Positions 44,214-53,534 of a stretch of DNA of 57,990 bases are shown here, piece after piece (position 1 is the stretch's first letter; each line of letters opens with the position of its first letter). The notes under the pieces were generated by a model that was not told the origin of the DNA, did not search any database, and was given only the letters and a program-made list of their open reading frames with translations. The stretch spans positions 1 through 57,990 of the forward strand of contig JAGQHB010000084.1 in NCBI GenBank assembly GCA_020432045.1, read 5' to 3'. Origin of the DNA: Dehalococcoidia bacterium. Its GTDB lineage: Bacteria; Chloroflexota; Dehalococcoidia; Tepidiformales; Tepidiformaceae. Made by a program: the position numbers and the translations under genes.

Positions 44214-45440
44214 CTACGCACCCGCCTCGGCCTGTTCCAGCTGGAACGCCGCGTGCAGGGCCCGGATAGCATCCTCCAACCGTCCGGCTTCGATGATGCA
44301 GGTCAGCCGGATTTCGCTCGTCGTAATCAGTTCGATGTTGATGCCAGCATCAAACAGTGCCCGGAACATCCTTGCTGCGTAGCCATGGGCCGTCTGGATG
44401 CCCACGCCGACGATGCTGACCTTCGCCATCCCCGGGTCTGAAGACCATCCCGCCGCACCGACCATTGCGCAGATCCCCGGCATCAGCGCTTCTGCACGCT
44501 TCAGGTCGCCCTGGCCAAGCGTGAAGGTCATGTCGGTCATGTCGGCTTCGCTGGCGTTCTGGACGATCGTGTCCACACTTACGCCCGCCTCGGCCAGCGG
44601 TTCGAAGATGTTTGCGGCGATGCCCGGCCGGTCTGGCACCTGCCGGACTGTCACTTTCGCCACGTCGCGGTCGTGTGCGATCGCCCGGACCTTGTTGCGT
44701 TCTTCCAATTCGTGCTCTCCGTGGATGAGCGTCCCTGCCGCATCGACAAAGCTCGATGTCACCAGGATCGGCAAATCGTAGACTGAGGCCAGCTCCACTG
44801 CCCGGTTGTGCATCACCTGGCTCCCCTGGGAAGCCAGTTCCAGCATCTCTTCGTAGGTCAGGTCCCTTAGTTGGCGTGCTTCCGGCACGATTCGGGGGTC
44901 AGCCGTGTATACGCCTGTCACGTCTTTACAGTTCTCGTAGCGGTCTGCTTGCAGCGCGATCGCAAGCACGATGCCCGTCAAATCGCTCGCCCCGCGGCCC
45001 AGTGTCACGATTTCCATGTCTTCCGTGATGCCCTGGAACCCGGCGATTACCGGAACCCGTCCGGCCGCCAGCTCCGCGCGCACGCGGTCTGCCTTTACCG
45101 ATTGGATTCGCCCGGCCTGGTGTTGTGCTCGCGTGTAGATACCCGCCTGCTGCCCTGTCAGGCTGATTGCCGGGTACCCAAGCGACTGGAGTGCCATCGC
45201 CAGCAGTGCACACGAGACTTGCTCCCCCGTGGAGATCAACATGTCGAGTTCGCGAGGCTGCGGGTCGTCGGTGACCGTGAACGCGAGCTTCAGCAGGTCG
45301 TCTGTCGTATCGCCCATGGCGGAGACAACCGCCACCAACGTTTCGCCTGACTCGATCCGCGCAGCGATCCGTCGCGCCACGTGCAGGATCCGCTCCGCGG
45401 TCGCGACCGAGCTCCCACCGTACTTCTGGACAATTAGCAT
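44214..45440 (-). CDS. lysC: Aspartate kinase
   Basis: 408 residues. Phosphorylates aspartate at the head of the lysine, threonine and methionine pathways. KYGGSSVATAERI at the N-terminus, the GRGASDLTGI variant of the nucleotide-binding loop, and DVTGVYTADPRIVPEA for substrate. Two ACT domains follow (RQVPDRPGIAANIFEPLAEAGVSVDTIVQN and VSIVGVGIQTAHGYAARMFRALFDAGINIELITTSEIRLTCII), implying feedback inhibition by lysine and/or threonine. It appears as a single gene, without asd or hom beside it. Confidence 0.95.
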   Translation of the reverse strand: MLIVQKYGGSSVATAERILHVARRIAARIESGETLVAVVSAMGDTTDDLLKLAFTVTDDPQPRELDMLISTGEQVSCALLAMALQSLGYPAISLTGQQAGIYTRAQHQAGRIQSVKADRVRAELAAGRVPVIAGFQGITEDMEIVTLGRGASDLTGIVLAIALQADRYENCKDVTGVYTADPRIVPEARQLRDLTYEEMLELASQGSQVMHNRAVELASVYDLPILVTSSFVDAAGTLIHGEHELEERNKVRAIAHDRDVAKVTVRQVPDRPGIAANIFEPLAEAGVSVDTIVQNASEADMTDMTFTLGQGDLKRAEALMPGICAMVGAAGWSSDPGMAKVSIVGVGIQTAHGYAARMFRALFDAGINIELITTSEIRLTCIIEAGRLEDAIRALHAAFQLEQAEAGA

Positions 45441-45598
45441 CGCGCTACAGGATGGGCCCGCTGTTCATAACGGGCTACGCATTCGCGCAGGCGCATCCCC
45501 CAGGAACGTCCACAAACACGCCGAAGCGCTCGAAGCCCGGCTCAGTGAGATGGCCGCCAGCGCCTGACCCGGAATCGCCGCACTCCACGCCCGGTGCC

Positions 45599-46303
45599 TT
45601 AGTCGAAGCGGCGCAGCGCCGCCATGTCCGTGATCGTGATCGCTCCCCGCGCCGTCTCCACCAGGCCGTTGCGGGAGAACTCCCCGAGCGTCTTGTTCAC
45701 GCTTTCGCGGCTCACGCCAAGCATCGACGCAAGCTCGCCCTGGGTTGCGCTCAGTCGCAACGTCCCGTTGTTCAGGACTGTCTCAAGGTCGTGGATCGTC
45801 GCCAGTGCCAGGAGCTGCTTCGCCAGCCGGTGCGGAAGGTCCAGCGAAACGAGGTCGACCAGTGCCTCATCCATCTTGCGCAGGCGCAGGCTCAGCGTCT
45901 CCATGATCGCAAGCGCCGCTGTTGGCCGGTCCGTTACCCAGGCGACGAAATCGTCGCGTGTGACCGTGAACGTTCGCGTCGCCACCGGCGCGATTGCCGC
46001 GGCCGACCGTGGAAGTCCGTCCAGCAGCGAAAACTCTCCGAAACAATCGCCCGGCCCGACGATCGCTACGGTCGCCTCTTCGCCGTTCGGGCCCGCCGCC
46101 ACGATCCGTACTCGCCCATCGACAACCACGTGCAACGCGTCGCCGGGTTCGCCCTGCCCAAAAATCACCGACCCGGAACGGTAGCTCCGCAGCCGGGCCC
46201 GCTGTGCAAGCGCCAGCCGGTCTTCTTTTGGCAGCCGTGCGAGGAGCGGGAGCGCTCCAACGTAGTCTTCTGCAACCCTGGTTTCGTTCGACACCTGTCC
46301 CAC
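45599..46303 (-). CDS. Crp/Fnr-family transcriptional regulator
   Basis: 234 residues. A cyclic-nucleotide-binding beta-roll (VIFGQGEPGDALHVVVDGRVRIVAAGPNGEEATVAIVGPGDCFGEFSLLDGLPRSAAAIA in motif order) with the GEFSLLDGxPRSA segment that binds cAMP in Crp. The long dimer helix is followed by a winged helix (LSATQGELASMLGVSRESVNKTLGEFSRNGLV). There is no N-terminal Cys set, so it is closer to Crp than to the oxygen sensor Fnr. GTG start at 46303, or the GTG four codons further. TAGACT lies 12 nt upstream. Confidence 0.92.
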   Translation of the reverse strand: MGQVSNETRVAEDYVGALPLLARLPKEDRLALAQRARLRSYRSGSVIFGQGEPGDALHVVVDGRVRIVAAGPNGEEATVAIVGPGDCFGEFSLLDGLPRSAAAIAPVATRTFTVTRDDFVAWVTDRPTAALAIMETLSLRLRKMDEALVDLVSLDLPHRLAKQLLALATIHDLETVLNNGTLRLSATQGELASMLGVSRESVNKTLGEFSRNGLVETARGAITITDMAALRRFD

Positions 46304-46450
46304 CTGTCGCGCCGCAGTCTACCGTGCCGCGCACTTTGGCGAATCAATCGCAGATTTGTCCGCCATGTGTGGCCGTCTTCATGGATATCCCCGGCCGCCC
46401 GCACTACCGTTGCGGCATCAATCACGGCACCAGCCGGAAAGGGGCTCCCA

Positions 46451-46579
46451 GTGTTCCAGCACACAGTCAGAGGCACGATTCGCGGCATCATCGTATTTCT
46501 CCGGGCCGACGCCGGCATGCCCTACGCCGAGTACCCGTTCCGGCCCGTGACTCGCGTCCGATACCAGGACGCCGCCTGA
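46451..46579 (+). CDS. Possible 42-residue small protein
   Basis: GTG 46451 with GGAAAGGGG upstream encodes VFQHTVRGTIRGIIVFLRAD and then ADAGMPYAEYPFRPVTRVRY. A short hydrophobic segment is followed by a Pro/Tyr/Arg tail. The inverted repeat CGCCGGCCC (46629-46637) / GGGCCGGCG (46647-46655) lies downstream. The reading frame and ribosome binding site look plausible, but without homologues the call is weak. Confidence 0.35.
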   Translation: MFQHTVRGTIRGIIVFLRADAGMPYAEYPFRPVTRVRYQDAA

Positions 46580-46671
46580 CGAAGGCTCCCCCTTCCCCAC
46601 TGCCGGGAGCCCTTCCTCCTCCCCGCTGCGCCGGCCCACGTCCCCCGGGCCGGCGCGGTGCCTATTCCCGG

Positions 46672-47250
46672 TCAGGATGAGCGATGCTTCCCGGCGGGAT
46701 CGGTGGCCACCATCTCGTCTCGCCACCGTGCAACCTCGTCCGGCGATTTCAGCACCACCACCCGCGCACCCGCCGCCTTCGCCGCTCGAAGCTGTGCTCG
46801 CGTGCTCGTCCGGTGCCTCCGCCAGTTCGTGATACCCCACAACAGGATGGACTCGCGGCTCAAGAAGCCCTTGCGGAACGATTCACGGTTCACGCCCCAG
46901 AGCACTTCGTTCGTCGCCATTCGCCGAAACGTCCTTCGCACCAGCCGTGGATAGACCACGCGAAACGGCAACCGCAGCCACACGGCTAACTCTGCCCGGG
47001 GCAGTAGCACGTCCCCGACCATCGAGTGGTAGTTCCCGTCGGCAACCCATCCGTCCACGGCCTCGTCGAGTGCCCGTCTGAGTCGCTCCCGGAATTGCTC
47101 CACGGGGATGTCATTCCAGTCGGGCCGGGAATGCACGATCGCGTCCAACTCCACGAATGGTACGCAGCGCGCAGCCGCGACCTCCCGCCCGAGCGTGCTC
47201 TTCCCCGAACCGGAAGGTCCATAAACAACGATCCGGCGCGGCGCGCTCAC
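46672..47250 (-). CDS. P-loop nucleotide kinase-like protein (FlaR/topology modulation type)
   Basis: 192 residues. Walker A GPSGSGKSTL at 11-20, then FVELDAIVHSRPDWNDIP, DGNYHSMVGDVLLPRAELAVWL, where Asp and the DGNY segment match adenylate-kinase-like FlaR proteins, and a basic LID-like region (RRTFRRMATNEVLWGVNRESFRKGF). These are small cytosolic kinases of unknown substrate. The start overlaps the end of the methyltransferase gene by 4 nt, so both are in one operon. Confidence 0.87.
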   Translation of the reverse strand: MSAPRRIVVYGPSGSGKSTLGREVAAARCVPFVELDAIVHSRPDWNDIPVEQFRERLRRALDEAVDGWVADGNYHSMVGDVLLPRAELAVWLRLPFRVVYPRLVRRTFRRMATNEVLWGVNRESFRKGFLSRESILLWGITNWRRHRTSTRAQLRAAKAAGARVVVLKSPDEVARWRDEMVATDPAGKHRSS

Positions 47251-48056
47251 GCTGGCTTCGTTGCCTTCAGCGAATACATCAACGGGATGCGCGGCTTCCC
47301 CGCCGGCATGTGGTACGTCCCCTCCGGCGTCTTCTCAAGGAACGGCCAGCGCGGATACAGCGTGTAGTCGAACTCGTGCAGAAACTCAATCCGCAGCCCC
47401 TGGGCAATTAGGTTACTGACCACTACCCCCAGGCCGTGCGTCCATTCGTGCGAGACGTTGTGCGTTGTCGCCGCGCCCAGTTCCGCGTACGTCCCCGGTT
47501 CGTCCCATACCATCGGCTCGCTATGGAAGTAGTCGTACGTCACCGCGAGGTCGTCGTCGCTGAGCGTCTGGTGCATCGGGTGAAACTCGCTCAGGTAGAG
47601 GAACCCGCCCGGCTTCACGAGCGCTGCTATTACCTTCGCCCAGCCTTCGATGTCCGGCAGCCAGTTCAGCGCCCCGAGGCCCGTGTAGACGATGTCGAAC
47701 GTCCGATTACCGAGCGCCTCCACAGCGTCGTACACGTTCGAAGCCACAAACTCGGCCTTATATCCAAGCCGCGTTGCGATCTCCCGTGCCGCCTCGACCG
47801 CCGGCTCCGAGAAATCGAGTCCCGTTACCTTCGCGCCGCGCGTCGCCCACGAAAGCGTGTCCTGTCCGAAGTGGCACTGGAGATGCACCAGCGCCTTGCT
47901 ATGTACATCTCCGACTTCTTCGACCTCGAACGGCCGCAGCCGGTGGGGCGACTTCAGAAATCCGGCCACGTCGTAGAACTCGCTGGCGGTGTGGATCGGG
48001 ACGCGCTCGTCCCATTGCGCCTTGTTGAACGCGAACGATTCGGAGTGGTCAGGCAT
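47247..48056 (-). CDS. Class I SAM-dependent methyltransferase
   Basis: 269 residues. SAM-binding motif I is LVHLQCHFGQDTLSWATRGAKVTGLDFSEPAVEAAREIA, with LQCHFGQDT in place of the commoner DxGxGxG as in a recognised branch. FVASNVYDA (motif II) and DIVYTGLGALNWLPDI (motif III) follow. The C-terminal part (EFDYTLYPRWPFLEK) is typical of that branch. Substrate unknown. TAACCT lies 6 nt before the ATG. Confidence 0.9.
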   Translation of the reverse strand: MPDHSESFAFNKAQWDERVPIHTASEFYDVAGFLKSPHRLRPFEVEEVGDVHSKALVHLQCHFGQDTLSWATRGAKVTGLDFSEPAVEAAREIATRLGYKAEFVASNVYDAVEALGNRTFDIVYTGLGALNWLPDIEGWAKVIAALVKPGGFLYLSEFHPMHQTLSDDDLAVTYDYFHSEPMVWDEPGTYAELGAATTHNVSHEWTHGLGVVVSNLIAQGLRIEFLHEFDYTLYPRWPFLEKTPEGTYHMPAGKPRIPLMYSLKATKPA

Positions 48057-48062
48057 GGGGGG

Positions 48063-48068
48063 AGGTTA
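48063..48068 (-). promoter_or_regulatory. -10 hexamer TAACCT, 6 nt before ATG 48056
   Basis: Minus strand TAACCT-CCCCCC-ATG; same spacing as the other leaderless promoters, though a weak hexamer. Confidence 0.35.
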
Positions 48069-48159
48069 CCCCATCCTGCCGCGGCCCGAATTGGAACCCG
48101 GACGGCGCCACGCGTCGCCGGTTAGAATAGGGTCGCCCCCGAATCGATGGAGCGAACGC

Positions 48160-48444
48160 ATGGAACGGGAGGAGTTTCTGGCGCTGGCGGCTCGCCTTAG
48201 CCCGCGTGAGCGGGAGGTCGCCGAGCTACTTTCTGCAGGCCTGAGCAACAAGCAGGTCGCGGTGCGCCTCGCGCGCCGGGACGGGACGGGCAGCATCTCG
48301 ACGGCGACGGTGAAGGGCATCGTCGAGCGACTCCTTGCCAAGATGCAGGTCGACAGCAGGGTTGGCGTCGCCGTGCTATGGGAACGACACATGGGAGGCT
48401 CGGCCGGGGCCGAACGACGCCAGCCAGGTGGCCCTCTCTGCTGA
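48160..48444 (+). CDS. Stand-alone LuxR/GerE-type HTH protein
   Basis: 94 residues from ATG 48160, with GGAG 8-9 nt upstream. LSPREREVAELLSAGLSNKQVAVRLA is a classic LuxR C-terminal HTH start, but an RRDGTGSIS insert separates helix 2 from ISTATVKGIVERLLAKMQVDSR, the recognition helix. There is no receiver or sensor domain. It is followed after 71 nt by the anchored-protein/M23-peptidase genes on the same strand and is a natural candidate for controlling them. Confidence 0.85.
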   Translation: MEREEFLALAARLSPREREVAELLSAGLSNKQVAVRLARRDGTGSISTATVKGIVERLLAKMQVDSRVGVAVLWERHMGGSAGAERRQPGGPLC

Positions 48445-48515
48445 GGGCGCAACAACCATACTCTGCCGGTGAGTGGGCGTCGCGGGTCGACCCGGCGCCG
48501 GAACGGTAGGTGACC

Positions 48516-49319
48516 ATGGCGCACGCGCAGGACGAACGCTCGACGAAGCGGAGACCGGCGACAGGCGGGCGGATCCTCGCCGCCCTGGCGATCGTCGGTG
48601 TGTGCGCGGCTACTGGCGGCGCCGCCTATGCGTGGCGGGGGGACGCACGCGCAGATGATCCTGGAAACGCCACGGCGGTCGTGCGTGAGGAACACCTTTC
48701 TCCTGCGGAGATCGCGGCGGTCCTCGATCAGGCTCCTGCCCCGTCGCACGCGGAGCCCACGCCTTGGGGGCTGTTCATCATCAACCCCGTCATTGATGGG
48801 AAGTCAGTGCTGAATCCCCAGGGCATGCCGTACCCGCCGCTGGATAGCGAAGGGGCCCACCGCTTTGAGGCCGCCGGCGATGACGCGCTGCGACGGGCGC
48901 GCGAGGCAGGCATGCCGGTGATCGAAATCCCGCGGCGCTACCGCGAGGGGATGACCCTCTCCGGCGTCCAGGCCGGTTCTGATGGTGCCCACTTCGTTAT
49001 TGAGCTCGGGTACCACGCCGGGGACCTCGCCAGGCCGGTGAAGACCTTGCGCCTGACCGCGTTCACCCCGACTACCCCCGTGACGTTCGAGGAGTTTCCC
49101 GACAACGCGATCTGGGACTTCGCCGCTTCTCACGCCGTCAACGGCCACCCCACCCTCACCGTCTTCCCGGACCTTGGAACGGCCGACCAAGGGGATGAGA
49201 GAATCGTAGCCTGGTCACAGGGGGACGCCGTGTTCTACATCAGAACGGTGGGCGTGTTCGAGAACGATGAGCTTCTTGCGCTTGCGCGCGAGATATCGGC
49301 TTCGGAGGGGTCCCGATGA
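48516..49319 (+). CDS. Membrane-anchored extracellular protein, cassette 1 partner
   Basis: 267 residues from ATG 48516 (GTG 48510 is possible). One N-terminal membrane helix (ILAALAIVGVCAATGGAAYAW) follows a basic cytoplasmic stretch; the remaining 220 residues are outside. PWGLFIINPVIDGK and ALRRAREAGMPVIEIPRRY precede a beta-rich part, and the end IVAWSQGDAVFYIRTVG...ENDELLALAREI resembles the closing strand-helix of DUF4367-type domains. The same layout is found in the gene at 56423. The stop overlaps the start of the secreted M23-type protein by 4 nt. Function unknown. Confidence 0.72.
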   Translation: MAHAQDERSTKRRPATGGRILAALAIVGVCAATGGAAYAWRGDARADDPGNATAVVREEHLSPAEIAAVLDQAPAPSHAEPTPWGLFIINPVIDGKSVLNPQGMPYPPLDSEGAHRFEAAGDDALRRAREAGMPVIEIPRRYREGMTLSGVQAGSDGAHFVIELGYHAGDLARPVKTLRLTAFTPTTPVTFEEFPDNAIWDFAASHAVNGHPTLTVFPDLGTADQGDERIVAWSQGDAVFYIRTVGVFENDELLALAREISASEGSR

Positions 49320-49912
49320 ATCGCGTTCTGTTCTTTAGCATCTTCTTGCCGGTGTACGCGGTGGTTGTGGGTGTCATGAGCTACTTCGCCGTGGAACCTG
49401 CGCTCGCCGCCGTCAATGTGTCCAAGCATCCAAACCCATTTCAGGCTCAGTCGGCAATCACGCAGACGTGGCACAACTGCACTGGATGCTATGAAGACGC
49501 CCTCGACATGCAGGATCCCAACAACGACTGCTGGGATTACTCGCCAGGTGGGTGCAACCAAGTCCGCTTCTGGTACCAGGGCCAGAATCAGTACGCAGCC
49601 GACTATGCGATTACGCAGTACGGCGGCTCATGCACAGGGCGCACCGTCACCATTCGGTATTACGATGGCGTGTGGAAACCTCTCGTTCGCCTCCACTACG
49701 TCCACCTAAAGAGCATGACGTCACTGACGACAGGGTCACTTGGGTATGCTGAGCACTTCTCGCTTATCGTCGGTTCTACGCACGATGATGAGCCATGCGC
49801 TGCCTGGAGCAATCCGCATCTACACTATGCGCGAAGCACCGACTACGGTTCGAGCGACCACGCCAGCGTGTCGTCGCCAATCTCATGGAACGCGAACATC
49901 TTCAATGGGTAG
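49316..49912 (+). CDS. Secreted M23-type metallopeptidase, cassette 1
   Basis: 198 residues with a signal peptide probably cleaved after ALA (residue 31). Zinc-site residues of LytM/M23 peptidases can be placed: H53 in TWHNC, D64 in the ALDM segment, catalytic H127 or H130 in RLHYVHLKS, and H168xH170 in NPHLHYAR. Eight or so Cys residues in the mature part suggest disulfides. It probably cuts peptidoglycan cross-bridges or another Gly-rich peptide. Co-translated with the anchored protein before it and overlapped by the lipoprotein gene after it. Paralogue at 57217. Confidence 0.68.
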   Translation: MNRVLFFSIFLPVYAVVVGVMSYFAVEPALAAVNVSKHPNPFQAQSAITQTWHNCTGCYEDALDMQDPNNDCWDYSPGGCNQVRFWYQGQNQYAADYAITQYGGSCTGRTVTIRYYDGVWKPLVRLHYVHLKSMTSLTTGSLGYAEHFSLIVGSTHDDEPCAAWSNPHLHYARSTDYGSSDHASVSSPISWNANIFNG

Positions 49913-50594
49913 TCTTATCCGTAGCGGGCCGTTGCCGGCGGGAGTGGCGGCGCTGGTGCTGCTTGTCGTCTTGGCGTGCGGAACCAACGCCGGTCCGCCG
50001 CCGGCTGCGTCCGGCACCGTGGCCACCCCGCCCGCTCCGAGCGGCACAGCACCGCCCGTGGCTTCGAGCCCAACGCCGAACGCAACAGCTGATCCCGGTG
50101 ACCCGCCTCCCGGCAAGGCGGGGCCGGTGCCGGCCTCGCTCGCGTCGGTCATCGACACGATCATCCGGGGCGACTCGTCCGCAATCCGTGCCCACGTGCG
50201 TCTCGTACCGACCGAATGCGGGGTACAGATCGAGTGTCCGCCGGGCGTCGAACCAGGGACGGTTTTCCCGATCATCCGGGCGATGGGCTGCGAGCCGCTC
50301 CTCCCCAACGACCTGCCCGGCGGGATCGATGGGGAGACGGACTGGTTCACGTCAGGTCCCCGCACGCTGCTCGCTGTCTTCGAGGAAACGGCCACCGATC
50401 CGGTTTTCGGCTGGGTGCCCCGGGGCGCGCACGTGGTTGTTGTCTGGCCTGCCGCCATGGGTTGGGCAAGCGCGTTTCATATCGATGGTCGAGAGATCAC
50501 GGGCATCGAGTTCGGCTGCGGCCACCGCCCGGAGCAGTATTACGCGGGCGTCGAGCCGTCGCGCTTCCTGATCGGCCCCCTGCCCGCCCCGTAG
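49905..50594 (+). CDS. Lipoprotein, unknown function, cassette 1
   Basis: 229 residues from ATG 49905, overlapping the M23 gene by 8 nt. A signal peptide ends in the lipobox VLAC (VVLACGTNAG), followed by a 60-residue Ala/Pro/Thr linker. The folded part (about 75-229) starts PVPASLASVIDTIIRGDSSAI and has four Cys (TECGVQIECP, AMGCEP, FGCGH). I do not recognise the fold. The position suggests a surface component working with the M23 pair. A weak dyad CCCGGC/GCCGGG follows the stop at 50597-50618. Confidence 0.72.
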   Translation: MGSLIRSGPLPAGVAALVLLVVLACGTNAGPPPAASGTVATPPAPSGTAPPVASSPTPNATADPGDPPPGKAGPVPASLASVIDTIIRGDSSAIRAHVRLVPTECGVQIECPPGVEPGTVFPIIRAMGCEPLLPNDLPGGIDGETDWFTSGPRTLLAVFEETATDPVFGWVPRGAHVVVVWPAAMGWASAFHIDGREITGIEFGCGHRPEQYYAGVEPSRFLIGPLPAP

Positions 50595-50618
50595 CTCCCG
50601 GCCAGAATCCTCGCCGGG

Positions 50619-52574
<1,956 letters not shown>

Positions 52575-52691
52575 TCACCAGCTCGCGCGCCCTGCCGGGG
52601 AGTATCGGAATCGCGCGAGTGCCTTATCAGTTTAGCACGCGAGGCCTCCGGAGGCGAGCTTTCCGAAGCACAAACCGTGCCGCCCCTGCCC

Positions 52692-53456
52692 TCACCCCAT
52701 CACAGCCCAGCCTCCGTCCACAGGCAACGAGATCCCCGTCACGAAGTCGCTCGCCCGCGACGCGAGGAATACGCCTGCACCTGCCAGCTCCTCCGCCTCA
52801 CCCCATCGCCCCGCTGGAGTCCTCGCCACGATCCGCTCGGAAAAGTGCCGCCGTTCACGTCCGCCCCAGCCCGTCATCTCCGTGACGATCCACCCCGGCA
52901 GGATGCAGTTGACCTGGATATTGTCCGGCGCCCAGGCAACTGCGAGTGACCTGGTTAGCTGCACGACGCCTCCCTTGCTCGCACCGTAAGGCGCCGATTG
53001 TGCTCCCCCGAAGATCGAGTACATGGACCCGATCGTGATGATCTTGCCCCCGCCCAGCGCCTTCATCCCCGCGTACACCGCCTGCGAAAAGAGGAAAACG
53101 CCCTTCAAGTTGGTGTCCAGGACACGGTCCCAATCCTCTTCGGGCAACGCTTCTGGGCGTGTGCCCAGGGCGATGCCCGAATTTGCGACGAGGATCCCCG
53201 GCGTCCCCAGGTTCGCCGTGGTCGACGCCACGGCTGCCTCGATGTCGGTCTTCTTTGCGACATCACAGCGAATCCCCACCGCCCGTCGCCCCAGTGCCTT
53301 GATCTCGGCAACGACGGTTGCGGTCTTTTCCTCGTTCCGCGCCGCGATCGCCACATCTGCGCCAGCCTCCGCCAGCCCCAGGGCGATGCCCCTCCCGATG
53401 CCGCCGTTCCCGCCCGTCACGATCGCCACGCTTCCCGAAAGGTCGAACAGGTCCAT
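52692..53456 (-). CDS. Short-chain dehydrogenase/reductase
   Basis: 254 residues. VAIVTGGNGGIGRGIA for cofactor binding, Arg after beta-2 (AARNEEK, suggesting NADP), ANSG in place of NNAG, Ser in ITIGSMYS and YGASKGG for YxxxK, then PGWIVTEM. The end FVTGISLPVDGGWAVMG is typical. GGAGG lies 8 nt before the ATG. Divergent from the CoA-transferase at 53535, with which it might form a pathway, though the substrate is not known. Confidence 0.92.
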   Translation of the reverse strand: MDLFDLSGSVAIVTGGNGGIGRGIALGLAEAGADVAIAARNEEKTATVVAEIKALGRRAVGIRCDVAKKTDIEAAVASTTANLGTPGILVANSGIALGTRPEALPEEDWDRVLDTNLKGVFLFSQAVYAGMKALGGGKIITIGSMYSIFGGAQSAPYGASKGGVVQLTRSLAVAWAPDNIQVNCILPGWIVTEMTGWGGRERRHFSERIVARTPAGRWGEAEELAGAGVFLASRASDFVTGISLPVDGGWAVMG

Positions 53457-53521
53457 CGGAGTACCTCCAGCGCTGCATCATACGGAGCCCTCTCCTGCCT
53501 TGACGCCCGTCCGCTCGCCCG

Positions 53522-53527
53522 TAGGCT
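53522..53527 (+). promoter_or_regulatory. -10 hexamer TAGGCT, 7 nt before GTG 53535
   Basis: TAGGCT-TCCCTTC-GTG; fits the leaderless pattern. Confidence 0.4.
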
Positions 53528-53534
53528 TCCCTTC

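Noticed and set aside
45441-45567. Possible small protein ending in a helical segment (RNVHKHAEALEARLSEM)
   Set aside because: The tail looks protein-like, but no start codon or ribosome binding site lies in frame after the lysC start. It may be a gene remnant; support too weak.
46629-46655. CGCCGGCCC/GGGCCGGCG as a terminator
   Set aside because: Good stem but no T-run on either strand.
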